NCBI RefSeq assembly: GCF_006715165.1
Contig: NZ_VFMS01000001.1
Location: 2,046,001 to 2,110,000, forward strand
Length of the DNA: 64,000 bases
Source: Arthrobacter sp. SLBN-122
GTDB taxonomy: Bacteria > Actinomycetota > Actinomycetes > Actinomycetales > Micrococcaceae
Direction of reading: 5' to 3'
A model generated the notes under the pieces. It did no database searches. It was not told the origin of the DNA and saw only the letters and a program-made list of their open reading frames with translations. This document shows, piece after piece, positions 43,208 to 51,605 of the stretch; within the stretch, counting starts at the first letter, position 1; every line of letters starts with the position of its first letter. A program made the translations under genes and the position numbers.

Positions 43208-44763
43208 GCGGTAACCGGTATCCGGCTGCGGTTGACATCGCCATCGTTGGCAGCGGCCCCACGGCATCGACCTACGCCCGGGTCCTCAGCGAGGAAGCGC
43301 CCGGAGCCACTATCGCCATGTTCGAAGTGGGCCCCACGGTCAGCAACCCGCCCGGGGCGCACGTCAAGAACATCGAGGACCCAGATCGCCGCAGCCTGGC
43401 CCAGCGGGCGTCGGAAGGCCCCGGTGCCGGCGCCGCAACAGTGAACTCGCCGGGCGCCGTCAAGAGTGGCGAACGCCGCGCGCGTCCTGGAACCTACCTG
43501 CTGCAGGACGGCTACGCCTTCCCGGGGGAGGACGGCATGCCCGTGGCGGCCATGTCCAGCAACGTGGGCGGCATGGCAGCGCACTGGACCGCCGCCTGTC
43601 CCCGGCCCGGCGGAAAGGAGCGGATCCCGTTCCTCCCGGATTTGGAAGAGCTTCTTGACGACGCCGACCGCCTTTTGGGCGTCACCACGCACGCCTTTGA
43701 CGGGGCACCCTTTTCCGATCTCGTCCGCGACCGCCTTGCCGCCGTCGTTGACACCGGACGGGCACCTGCCTACCGCGTCCAGCCTATGCCCCTTGCTGTC
43801 CACCGGCGGGAGGACGGCGCCCTCGTGTGGTCCGGCTCCGACGTCGTGATGGGGGAGGTCACCCGCGAAAACCCGCAGTTTGAACTCTTTGATGAATCAC
43901 TGGTGACCCGTGTGCTGGTGGAGGAAGGCGTGGCTGCCGGCATCGAAGTCCAGGACCGCCGCAGCGGTGACACCTATCAGGTGGCCGCCCGTTACGTTGT
44001 GGTGGGGGCGGACGCCCTGCGCACCCCACAGCTGCTGTGGGCTTCCGGGATCCGGCCTGACGCCCTGGGCCGCTACCTGAACGACCAGGCGCAGGTGGTG
44101 TTCGCGAGCAGGCTCCGCGACGTCCAGCCTGAGCATGCGCCGGCAGCGGCCAATGGTGCCCTCAGTGAGCAGAGCGGAGTGGCCTGGGTTCCCTACACGG
44201 ACGAGGCGCCCTTCCACGGCCAGATCATGCAGCTCGATGCCTCCCCGGTTCCCCTGGCCGATGATGATCCCATCGTCCCGGGCTCCATCGTGGGGCTGGG
44301 CCTGTTCTGCGCGAAGGACCTGCAGCGGGAGGACCGGGTGGCGTTCGACGACGATACCCGCGACTCCTACGGCATGCCCGCCATGCGGATCCATTACCGG
44401 CTAAGCGAGCGGGACCACGAGGTACTTGACCGGGCAAGGCAGGAAATTGTCCGCCTGGGCAAGGCTGTGGGCGAACCGCTGGACGAGCGCCCCTTCGTCC
44501 TGCCGCCCGGTGCGTCGCTGCACTACCAGGGCACCACGCGCATGGGTGACACGGACGACGGCGAGAGTGTCTGTTCGCCCGACAGCCAGGTGTGGCAGGT
44601 CCCCGGCCTCTTCGTGGCCGGCAATGGCGTCATCCCCACCGCCACAGCATGCAATCCCACGCTGACGTCGGTGGCCCTCGCCGTGCGAGGCGCACGAAAA
44701 GTTGCAGAAAAGCTCCTCAGCTCTTTACTTATGTCTGAATCAGACAATAGAGTGAGCAAATAG
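43204..44763 (+). CDS. GMC/pyranose-oxidase-like FAD enzyme 1 (CarA-type sugar 3-oxidase candidate)
   Basis: 519 residues. FAD-binding IVGSGPTASTYARVL at the N-terminus, VVVGADALRTPQLLWASG in the middle, and the catalytic pair His440 (LHYQGTTRMG) and Asn484 (CNPTLTS). This is the pyranose 2-oxidase-like branch of the GMC superfamily to which the C-glycoside 3-oxidase CarA belongs. It would oxidise the sugar of a glycoside at C3 to make the CGD substrate. GTG start overlaps the isomerase gene. The last 30 bases overlap an island operator that serves the next operon. A paralogue lies at 56493. Confidence 0.85.
   Translation: MSGNRYPAAVDIAIVGSGPTASTYARVLSEEAPGATIAMFEVGPTVSNPPGAHVKNIEDPDRRSLAQRASEGPGAGAATVNSPGAVKSGERRARPGTYLLQDGYAFPGEDGMPVAAMSSNVGGMAAHWTAACPRPGGKERIPFLPDLEELLDDADRLLGVTTHAFDGAPFSDLVRDRLAAVVDTGRAPAYRVQPMPLAVHRREDGALVWSGSDVVMGEVTRENPQFELFDESLVTRVLVEEGVAAGIEVQDRRSGDTYQVAARYVVVGADALRTPQLLWASGIRPDALGRYLNDQAQVVFASRLRDVQPEHAPAAANGALSEQSGVAWVPYTDEAPFHGQIMQLDASPVPLADDDPIVPGSIVGLGLFCAKDLQREDRVAFDDDTRDSYGMPAMRIHYRLSERDHEVLDRARQEIVRLGKAVGEPLDERPFVLPPGASLHYQGTTRMGDTDDGESVCSPDSQVWQVPGLFVAGNGVIPTATACNPTLTSVALAVRGARKVAEKLLSSLLMSESDNRVSK
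44727..44750. promoter_or_regulatory. Putative island operator: CTTATGTCTGA-a-TCAGACAATAG
   Basis: Left arm TTATGTCTGA and right arm TCAGACAATA match as inverted repeats at 8 of 10 positions around one base. It overlaps the 3' end of the GMC gene and lies 102 bases before the beta>alpha pair. The most complete palindrome of the set. Confidence 0.65.
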
Positions 44764-44851
44764 AGAAGAAGCGGCCGGCTCAGGTCATTCTGTCCAAGTA
44801 CAAGCATTTCTTATAGCACCGGCAAGGCATGCCGCAGACAAGGAGGTCTCG

Positions 44852-45247
44852 ATGATCGCCGACCGCATAATCGAGCAGGGAACACTTACCACCCAGGATG
44901 GCCGCACCGCCGTCGAAGTCCGGATCCCCTGGTACCGCGCCCTTCCAGGCTCATGCATCGCCGGCGCAGCACTGACGGTCGATGGCGTGGCCGCAGCCGA
45001 AGACTCGCTGCGCTGGACCATGAACAACCGCACGTTCAGCTTTGAAGAGCTCGTGGACGAAACCGGCGAATGGTGGTTTCCGTTGGACTCGGCCGTTCTT
45101 TCCGGCGACCTTCCGGTCCGGGACGGCCAGGTCGAGCACGAGGTCCGGGTGGACCTGAAGCTCTACATTCCCTACATCATCACCGACCACGGCGTGCTGC
45201 ACATCGAAGAGCACGACACCAAGACCATGAAGGTGGCACAGCGATGA
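44852..45247 (+). CDS. CGD beta-subunit-like protein (DUF6379), first of a beta>alpha pair
   Basis: 131 residues, with AAGGAGG upstream. The family pattern is visible: RTAVEVRIPWYRALPGS, ALTVDGVAA, FSFEELVDETGEWWFPLDSA, EHEVRVDLKLYIPYI. This subunit has no catalytic residues of its own and completes the active site of the barrel subunit in known CGDs. The stop overlaps the alpha start (ATGA), ensuring equal synthesis. Confidence 0.88.
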   Translation: MIADRIIEQGTLTTQDGRTAVEVRIPWYRALPGSCIAGAALTVDGVAAAEDSLRWTMNNRTFSFEELVDETGEWWFPLDSAVLSGDLPVRDGQVEHEVRVDLKLYIPYIITDHGVLHIEEHDTKTMKVAQR

Positions 45248-46347
45248 CCAGCCTCGGCACGCCGATCCAGGGCGTCACCCTTTACAGCTTCACCCGGGCT
45301 TTCCACGCCCGGCAGTACGACCTTGACGGCCTTATCCGCAAGGTGGCGGCTGAAGGATTCGGCCCGGGGCTTGAGGTTATTGGCTTCTCCAGCCTGCGCG
45401 GCTTCCCGGACCGCATCGACGACACCTTTGTGGGCCAGTTCCGCGACCTGGTGGCCGAGGTGGATCTCGTCCCCACCTCGCTGGCGGTCAACGTTGACAC
45501 CGGCATCCGCCGGGACCGGCTGATGAACCACGACGAACTGGTCGAATACATGCGCAAGCAGATCGAGGTGGCCGCCAGGCTCGGCTTCCCGATCGCGCGC
45601 GTGCAGATCTCGCTGACACCCGATGCCATGGAAAGCCTTTTGCCCGTGGCCGAGAAGTACGGTGTGACCCTTGCCCTCGAAGTCCACGCAGACCAGCACG
45701 GCGCGCACGAACGCGTCCTCGCACTGCGCGACCGCTACGAAAAGCTCGATTCCCCGTTGCTTGGCTTCACCGCCGACTGGGGCGCCACCGTCACCGGTTT
45801 CGCCCCCTCCCTGCTGGAGGCCTACCGCCGCCGGGGTGCTTCGGAGGACCTGCTCCGGCAGGTGGTTGAGCTGTGGGACGGCTTCTATGCCGAAGGGCCG
45901 CCCAACAACCAGAAGGTCCATGGTGAGCGCTTCGGCGCCTTCATTGGCCTCGCAGCCCGGAACGGCCGTCCGGACCTGGGGATCGATTTTGGCATCAACG
46001 GAACGGGGCTGTTCGGGCCTGCACCTCTGGACACGTGGCTGGAAATCATGCCCTGGGTCCGCCATGTGCACGGCAAGTTCTTCGGCATCGATGAGAACGG
46101 CGAAGAGCCCTCCGTGCCCGTGCGCGGCCTGGTCCGGCAGCTCGTGGAAAACGGCTACTCCGGCGCCATCTCCAGCGAATACGAAGGCTGGCACTGGAAC
46201 AACTGGCAGGACCCGTTCGAGATCATCCGCGGCGAGCAGGCCGTGCAGCGTTCAGCCGCGGCCAATGCCGGTTCCGCCATGATCACCGAGGCATCGGAAG
46301 CCCGCCGCATCCTCAGAAGCCATCTCGCCCAGCCCGTCCGCGGCTGA
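45244..46347 (+). CDS. CGD alpha-subunit-like TIM barrel, partner of 44852
   Basis: 367 residues. Presumed metal site: Glu146 (LEVHAD), Asp178 (TADWG), His276 (HVHGKF), Glu312 (SSEYEG). The barrel opens GVTLYSFTRAFHARQYDLDGLI, as do the other alphas of the locus. In the CGD family this subunit binds a divalent metal (Mn in studied cases) and cleaves the C-C bond of a 3-keto C-glycoside. A C-terminal tail of some 40 residues extends past the barrel. The next alpha follows after 19 bases. Confidence 0.88.
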   Translation: MTSLGTPIQGVTLYSFTRAFHARQYDLDGLIRKVAAEGFGPGLEVIGFSSLRGFPDRIDDTFVGQFRDLVAEVDLVPTSLAVNVDTGIRRDRLMNHDELVEYMRKQIEVAARLGFPIARVQISLTPDAMESLLPVAEKYGVTLALEVHADQHGAHERVLALRDRYEKLDSPLLGFTADWGATVTGFAPSLLEAYRRRGASEDLLRQVVELWDGFYAEGPPNNQKVHGERFGAFIGLAARNGRPDLGIDFGINGTGLFGPAPLDTWLEIMPWVRHVHGKFFGIDENGEEPSVPVRGLVRQLVENGYSGAISSEYEGWHWNNWQDPFEIIRGEQAVQRSAAANAGSAMITEASEARRILRSHLAQPVRG

Positions 46348-46366
46348 AACAAAAGGAATCAAAGAC

Positions 46367-47425
46367 ATGTCAGAAGGCATCGCGGGCTCGGGCATCGAGC
46401 TTGGCATCACCCTCTACTCGCTCACCTCCGAATTCGCCGCAGGGCTCTACACGCCGGAGACCATGATCAAGGCCGTCGCCGATGAAGGCCTCGGACCGGG
46501 CGTCGAGTTCAACATTGCACAAATGTTGCGCACCTACCCGGACGTGGACGAGGATTTCGTCCGCCTGTGGCGGGACAGCATGGACCGCTACGGCCTGACC
46601 CCCAGTGCTGTGGGCACCAACCTGGACATGGGCCGCCGTAAAGACCGGGACATGACGCCGGACGAGGAGTTCGACTTCTTCGCCAGGCAGCTCAAGACCG
46701 CCAACACGCTGGGCTTCAACAAGATTGTCATCCGGTCCGCGGGCAAGGAGCTGCTCCGCCGGCTGCTTCCGCTGGCCGAGAAGTACGACCAGAAGCTCGG
46801 CTACGAGATCCACGCACCCCAGGGCCCGAACGATCCCAAGATCCTCCAGATCCGCGAGATGTATGAGGAGCTCGGCAGTGACCGGCTGGGCTTCACGGCA
46901 GACTTCAGTTCCACCATGCACAGCCTGTCGCCTACACTGTTCCGCACCCTGACCCAGATGGGCCTGCCCGAGGAACACTTCGCGGTCATGCAGGACATCT
47001 GGCGCAAGCCGCTGCCCATGCAGGAGCGGAACCAGGAGTTCGAGGACTACCTGCGCGGTAAAAACTTCGATCCCGCCCGGCTGGGCCCCTTCACCCGGCT
47101 GGCGTTCAACATGCACGGTCTGGTCCCGCCGGAGGAATGGCTGGACATCATGCCGCAGATGTTCCATGTGCACGCGAAGTTCTACGACATCGACGAGAAC
47201 GGCAACGAGCCCGCCATGGACATCCCGCGCATCGTGCGCCAGTTCGTCAAGGGCGGCTACCAGGGCTTCCTGTCCAGCGAATGGGAAGGCCATGCCTTCG
47301 CAGACCTGGGCGAATCGGACCCCATCGACCTGGTGAAGAAGCAGCACTCACTGATGCGCCGGGCCATCGAAGAATCCGTCGATTCAACTGTTTCCAACCC
47401 GACCCTGGTCGAGACTGCGAAGTAA
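46367..47425 (+). CDS. CGD alpha-subunit-like TIM barrel, partner of 47434
   Basis: 352 residues, AAAAGGA before the ATG. Metal site candidates are Glu147 (YEIHAP), Asp179 (TADFS), His269 (HVHAKF), Glu305 (SSEWEGH). It is very like the barrel half of the fused protein at 36416 (shared LDMGRR, DRDMTP, LLRRLLPLAE, FDPARLG). The next gene, a beta, follows eight bases after its stop. Here the order is alpha then beta, the reverse of the pair just upstream. Confidence 0.9.
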   Translation: MSEGIAGSGIELGITLYSLTSEFAAGLYTPETMIKAVADEGLGPGVEFNIAQMLRTYPDVDEDFVRLWRDSMDRYGLTPSAVGTNLDMGRRKDRDMTPDEEFDFFARQLKTANTLGFNKIVIRSAGKELLRRLLPLAEKYDQKLGYEIHAPQGPNDPKILQIREMYEELGSDRLGFTADFSSTMHSLSPTLFRTLTQMGLPEEHFAVMQDIWRKPLPMQERNQEFEDYLRGKNFDPARLGPFTRLAFNMHGLVPPEEWLDIMPQMFHVHAKFYDIDENGNEPAMDIPRIVRQFVKGGYQGFLSSEWEGHAFADLGESDPIDLVKKQHSLMRRAIEESVDSTVSNPTLVETAK

Positions 47426-47433
47426 GGAAAGCC

Positions 47434-47832
47434 ATGGCAACTCACAACTCCCTGTTCCAGGACGCCGACGTCCGCAGGCACCCCGAGGGCATTTCGGTGT
47501 CCGTGCAACTGCCCTGGTACCGCAGCCTCTGGCTGTCCGCCGTGGACGAGGTTGCGGCCACGGTCAACGGTGTGGCGATCCCCAAGGAAGCCCTCCGCTT
47601 CGAACTGCAGGGCAAGTCCTACTCCATCGCGGAGCTGCCCGAGCAATGGGAAACCCTCTGGTTCGTCGCTGACAAGCCCGATGTGATCATCCCGCTGGAC
47701 CGCATCCCCGACGCCGGCGAGCAAATCGACGTCGAAGTCATCCTCACCCTCCGCCTGCTCTACATGCAGATCGCGCCCATGCGCTACGTCGGAAACCGGG
47801 TGGCGGTTGAGCGCAAGGTCGTGCTGGCATGA
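47434..47832 (+). CDS. CGD beta-subunit-like protein (DUF6379), partner of 46367
   Basis: 132 residues from ATG 47434 with AAGGAA at the alpha stop. Signature segments: VSVQLPWYRSLWLSAVDE, FELQGKSYSIAELPEQW, LTLRLLYMQIAPMRYVG. Closest by eye to the beta half of the fused protein at 36416. Its stop overlaps the start of the Gfo/Idh gene, so alpha, beta and dehydrogenase form one coupled unit. Confidence 0.9.
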   Translation: MATHNSLFQDADVRRHPEGISVSVQLPWYRSLWLSAVDEVAATVNGVAIPKEALRFELQGKSYSIAELPEQWETLWFVADKPDVIIPLDRIPDAGEQIDVEVILTLRLLYMQIAPMRYVGNRVAVERKVVLA

Positions 47833-49016
47833 CAACCCTCCGGGTGGCCATGATCGGTTACGGCTTCATGGGCGCCGCCCACTCCCAGGGGTGGCGGACC
47901 GCGCCCCGGGTGTTTGACCTGCCGGCCGAACCGGAAATGGCGGTCGTGGTGGGGCGCAACGCACAAGCGGTGGCGGAGGCAGCCCACAAGTGGGGCTGGA
48001 CTGAGTCCGCCACCGACTGGCGCGAGGTGATCGCCCGGGACGATATCGACGTCGTCGACATCGTTACCCCCGGTGACTCCCACGCCGAGATCGCAATCGC
48101 AGCCCTGGAAGCCGGGAAGCACGTGCTGTGCGAAAAGCCGCTGGCCAACACGGTGGCCGAGGCCGAAGCCATGGCTGAGGCGGCTGAACGTGCTGCTGCC
48201 CGCAGTGTCCGGGCGATGGTGGGTTTCACCTACCGCCGGGTTCCCGCCGTCACGTTCCTGCGGAACCTGATTGCTGAAGGCGCCGTGGGGACCATCAACC
48301 AGGTTCGTGCCTCCTACCGGCAGGACTGGCTGGTCGACCCGGGCATGCCGCTGGCCTGGCGCCTGCAGAAGGAACATGCCGGATCCGGGGCGCTGGGTGA
48401 CATCGGCGCCCATGCCATCGACCTCGCCCAGTTCGTGACCGGGCTGAACCTCGAAAAGGTCTCCGGCACCATCGACACCATCGTCAAGGAGCGGCCGCTC
48501 CTGAACTCGGGTTCCGGGCTCTCCGGAACTGCCGCTGAAGGCTATGGCCAGGTAACCGTGGATGACATCGCCATCTTCACAGGACGGTTCGAATCCGGTG
48601 CGCTTGCGTCGTTCGAGGCCTCACGCTTTGCCACCGGCCGGAAAAACGCGCTGCAGATCGAGGTCTCCGGGGACAGGGGCGCCCTGGCCTTCGACCTGGA
48701 GGACCTTAACAGCGTGCAGTTCTACGACCGTACGGCACCCGCGGACCGCCAGGGCTTCCGGAAGATCCTGGTCACCAAGGCGGAGCATCCCTACGTTTCG
48801 GGGTGGTGGCCGGCAGGGCACATGCTCGGTTACGAGCACGGCTTCTCGCACCAGGTCAAGGACCTCGTGGAGGCCATTTCCAGCGGTACCGATCCCCACC
48901 CCACGTTCGCTGACGGGCTGCGGGTGCAGCGGGTGCTCGACGCCGTTGAGCGCAGTTCCGAAAATGACTCGGCCTGGACGCGCGTGGCCACCCGTGTCCC
49001 CGTCCAAGCTGGCTAA
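47829..49016 (+). CDS. Gfo/Idh/MocA-family oxidoreductase 1
   Basis: 395 residues. Rossmann [15 protein letters not shown], the [12 protein letters not shown] motif with its catalytic lysine, and [14 protein letters not shown] with the His. It is likely to reduce or oxidise a keto-sugar released by the CGD, with NAD(H). The ATG overlaps the beta stop. Confidence 0.92.
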   Translation: MTTLRVAMIGYGFMGAAHSQGWRTAPRVFDLPAEPEMAVVVGRNAQAVAEAAHKWGWTESATDWREVIARDDIDVVDIVTPGDSHAEIAIAALEAGKHVLCEKPLANTVAEAEAMAEAAERAAARSVRAMVGFTYRRVPAVTFLRNLIAEGAVGTINQVRASYRQDWLVDPGMPLAWRLQKEHAGSGALGDIGAHAIDLAQFVTGLNLEKVSGTIDTIVKERPLLNSGSGLSGTAAEGYGQVTVDDIAIFTGRFESGALASFEASRFATGRKNALQIEVSGDRGALAFDLEDLNSVQFYDRTAPADRQGFRKILVTKAEHPYVSGWWPAGHMLGYEHGFSHQVKDLVEAISSGTDPHPTFADGLRVQRVLDAVERSSENDSAWTRVATRVPVQAG

Positions 49017-49030
49017 GGAAGGGAAAGTAC

Positions 49031-50035
49031 ATGGCACGACCAATCACCCTGTTCACCGGACAATGGGCCGACCTGCCGTTTGAGGAGGTAGCACGGCTCG
49101 CCGGCGAGTGGGGCTACGACGGGCTGGAAATCGCCTGTTGGGGCGACCACCTGGACCCGTGGCGCTGGGACGACGACGCGTACGTGCAGGGCAAGCTGGA
49201 GATCCTGGAACGCCACGGCCTGAGGGTGTGGACCATCTCCAACCACCTCAAGGGCCAGGCTGTTTGTGATGACCCCATCGACGAACGGCACCGCGGTATC
49301 CTGCCGGACAACGTATGGGGCGACGGCGACCCGGAGGGCGTCCGCCGCCGCGCAGCGGAGGAAATGAAGAACACCGCCCGCCTTGCCGCGAAGCTCGGCG
49401 TGAAGACGGTGACGGGCTTCACGGGCTCGTCCATCTGGAAGTACGTGGCGATGTTCCCGCCGGCCTCCGAAAAAATGGTGGACGCCGGGTACCAGGACTT
49501 TGCGGACCGGTGGAACCCCATCCTTGACGTCTTTGACGAGGAAGGGGTCAGATTTGCCCACGAGGTTCATCCTTCAGAGATCGCGTACGACTACTGGACC
49601 ACCCAGCGGGCCCTGGAAGCGATCGGGCACCGTGAAGCCTTCGGGCTGAACTGGGACCCGAGCCACATGGTCTGGCAGGACATCGACCCCGTGGGGTTCC
49701 TGTGGGATTTCAAGGATCGGATCTACCACGTGCACTGCAAGGATACGAAGAAGCGTCTGGCCAACGGCCGCAACGGCCGGCTCTCCTCCCACCTGCCTTG
49801 GGCTGACCCGCGCCGCGGCTGGGACTTCATCTCCACCGGCCACGGCGACGTGCCGTGGGAGGACGCCTTTCGGATGCTCAATTCCATCAATTACCGCGGC
49901 CCGTTGTCCGTGGAGTGGGAGGACGCCGGCATGGACCGCCTGGACGGTGCTCCCGAAGCGCTGTCATTCGTCCGCCGGCTTTCCAGTTACGAGCCTTCGG
50001 CGGCGGCCTTCGACGCCGCCTTCAGCACCAAATAG
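49031..50035 (+). CDS. Sugar phosphate isomerase/epimerase-like TIM barrel
   Basis: 334 residues, with AAGGAAGGGAAAG upstream. Opens [27 protein letters not shown], with [34 protein letters not shown] and [10 protein letters not shown] giving Glu, Asp, His and Glu. Related to YcjR-type 3-keto-glucoside epimerases and inosose isomerases, and paired with Gfo/Idh as in many keto-glycoside loci. Not a CGD alpha: lacks the TLYS opening and no beta follows. Ends at a terminator. Confidence 0.9.
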   Translation: MARPITLFTGQWADLPFEEVARLAGEWGYDGLEIACWGDHLDPWRWDDDAYVQGKLEILERHGLRVWTISNHLKGQAVCDDPIDERHRGILPDNVWGDGDPEGVRRRAAEEMKNTARLAAKLGVKTVTGFTGSSIWKYVAMFPPASEKMVDAGYQDFADRWNPILDVFDEEGVRFAHEVHPSEIAYDYWTTQRALEAIGHREAFGLNWDPSHMVWQDIDPVGFLWDFKDRIYHVHCKDTKKRLANGRNGRLSSHLPWADPRRGWDFISTGHGDVPWEDAFRMLNSINYRGPLSVEWEDAGMDRLDGAPEALSFVRRLSSYEPSAAAFDAAFSTK

Positions 50036-50050
50036 CAACTGCGACAACCA

Positions 50051-50085
50051 AACGGCCGGCCCTGGATGATCCCGGGCCGGCCGTT
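50051..50085. terminator. Strong hairpin between converging transcripts
   Basis: AACGGCCGGCCC at 50051-50062 pairs with GGGCCGGCCGTT at 50074-50085, eleven-base loop. The T after the stem on the plus strand is short; likely two-way. Confidence 0.75.
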
Positions 50086-50105
50086 CTGCTGTACAACTTC
50101 AAGGC

Positions 50106-51095
50106 TCAACTGACCGACACCAAGGCCGCCTCCGCCAGTGCAAGGTGCCTTCGGGTCATGTCCGTGGGGTCCTCCTGGAGCCATTCGTGGCCGCCCCACT
50201 CACTGGTGAGCGTGCCGCTGAAGCCGTGGCGGCCCAGGAGGGCGCCCAGGTCCCGCAGCGGCTGCGAAACGCGCCCGCCATCGTCGTGCAGGTCCCAGAA
50301 CTTCAGGTGGAAGGCCCCGACCAGGGGAAGAATCCCTTGCAGGTCCGCGGCATCACTGCGGCCGAAGCGGATGAGCAGGTTCATGAAAAGGGTGTGAATC
50401 CGTGGGGGAACTCTTCCTGATCGGAGCAGCGCGGTGACGCCGTCGATGGTGGATGGGTCCCGCCAGTCATACTCCAGGCACCTCATGAAGTCTTGAGGCA
50501 TCCCACCACGGCGCAGTTCTTCAAGATAGGTGACAGGAAGGGCAGGCATCAGCATGCTGATGTCCACGAGCACCCGTACGTGGTCATCTCCGAGGGCGGC
50601 TATCGTTTCGAGGGCAGGCTCGACGGCGGGGCTGCCGGGGGCCTGCTGCCCTTGGATTTCCTCGTACAGCACCAGGTCGAGTTCGTGCAGGAGGGGCTGG
50701 ACCAGGCTGAGCAGTTCCGTCCCCGCCTGTCCGATCGGGAGCCGGATTCCGCTGGCTCCAACGCGATGCGCGGCATGCAGTTGGGGGACCAGGAAGTCCA
50801 GGCGCTGCTGGAGGGAGCGGCGCCCGGCAGGCGTGAAGTCGTCCAGGCTGGCCCCGAGAATACTGACGGATCCGTCCCTCGCAGCGAGGGCATCCCGCAG
50901 TTCGTCGACTTCGGCGTCGTGGGGAGCGGGGAAGGATCGCCACACCAGTCCGGGCTCGAGTTCTACGGTCTTTACCACAGAATCCGCGATGCCAGTGACG
51001 ATGTCCTGGGCGGTCCGGGGGGCGGTGATGATATCCGGAGTCCAGTTGAAGGAGCTGGCGCAAAGCGTCCAGCTGCGTGGAATTTCGGGAGCCAT
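50106..51095 (-). CDS. Divergent CGD-alpha-like TIM barrel
   Basis: 329 residues. Candidate metal ligands are Glu146 (YEEIQG), Asp178 (LVDIS), His263 (FHLKFWD) and Glu299 (TSEWGGHEW). The Gln148 replaces the histidine of the YEIH motif in the other alphas. The end SEWGGHEWL keeps the CGD-like character. It is much less like the other four than they are to each other, and is transcribed divergently from a beta-subunit gene 69 bases away. I read this as a fifth pair, split over two transcripts, with moderate confidence. Confidence 0.72.
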   Translation of the reverse strand: MAPEIPRSWTLCASSFNWTPDIITAPRTAQDIVTGIADSVVKTVELEPGLVWRSFPAPHDAEVDELRDALAARDGSVSILGASLDDFTPAGRRSLQQRLDFLVPQLHAAHRVGASGIRLPIGQAGTELLSLVQPLLHELDLVLYEEIQGQQAPGSPAVEPALETIAALGDDHVRVLVDISMLMPALPVTYLEELRRGGMPQDFMRCLEYDWRDPSTIDGVTALLRSGRVPPRIHTLFMNLLIRFGRSDAADLQGILPLVGAFHLKFWDLHDDGGRVSQPLRDLGALLGRHGFSGTLTSEWGGHEWLQEDPTDMTRRHLALAEAALVSVS

Positions 51096-51128
51096 AAGGT
51101 ACCTTCCCCTTTATGCCTGTTAATGACA

Positions 51129-51150
51129 AACTTATGTCAGTTTCAGGATA
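51129..51150. promoter_or_regulatory. Putative island operator: ACTTATGTCAG
   Basis: ACTTATGTCAG from 51130, with a weak opposite half downstream. Also TGACA/TGTCA as an inner inverted repeat at 51124-51138. Lies between the divergent alpha-like and beta-like genes. Confidence 0.5.
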
Positions 51151-51163
51151 AAGGATGGAAGTC

Positions 51164-51580
51164 ATGTTGGAAACGGCTGTGCGCGAGGATGCGTTGACCA
51201 CCACTCCGGAAGGTTTTGAACTGCGCATCGGCCTGCCGTGGATCCGCTCCATGCCGCTCTCCAGCATCTCCGGTCTCAAAGTGGAGGTGGATGGCTTGCC
51301 CTTGGCACCGGGGGAGTCGGGCGTGATGCTCGGCCCTCGCCGCGTGTCCTTTGACGACCTGCAGGAAGAGCGGGGCTGGTGGTTCGTGCAGGACAGGCTT
51401 GTCCTGGCCGGCCGGCGTGGGCTCTCACGCGGGTCGCACGCCGTCGCCGTCGACTTCCAGCTGATGGTGCCCTACCTGCAGGCGCGCCCCGGCTCACCCT
51501 TGGTCCTGCCGTTCCATCTCGAGGCGCGGCTGGAACTGGACGCGGCGCCGGTGCCACGCGTCTCCCGCGACGTGGCCTGA
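51164..51580 (+). CDS. CGD beta-subunit-like protein (DUF6379), orphan/divergent pair
   Basis: 138 residues from ATG 51164; ATG 51155 is in frame but its AAAGGA overlaps it, so the later start with an eight-base spacing is preferred. Family features: FELRIGLPWIRSMPLSSI, RRVSFDDLQEERGWWFVQDR, HAVAVDFQLMVPYL. No alpha follows on this strand; the only candidate partner is the divergent barrel at 50106. Confidence 0.82.
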   Translation: MLETAVREDALTTTPEGFELRIGLPWIRSMPLSSISGLKVEVDGLPLAPGESGVMLGPRRVSFDDLQEERGWWFVQDRLVLAGRRGLSRGSHAVAVDFQLMVPYLQARPGSPLVLPFHLEARLELDAAPVPRVSRDVA

Positions 51581-51605
51581 GCGGCGCGCCCCGAGCTGTG
51601 GAATA

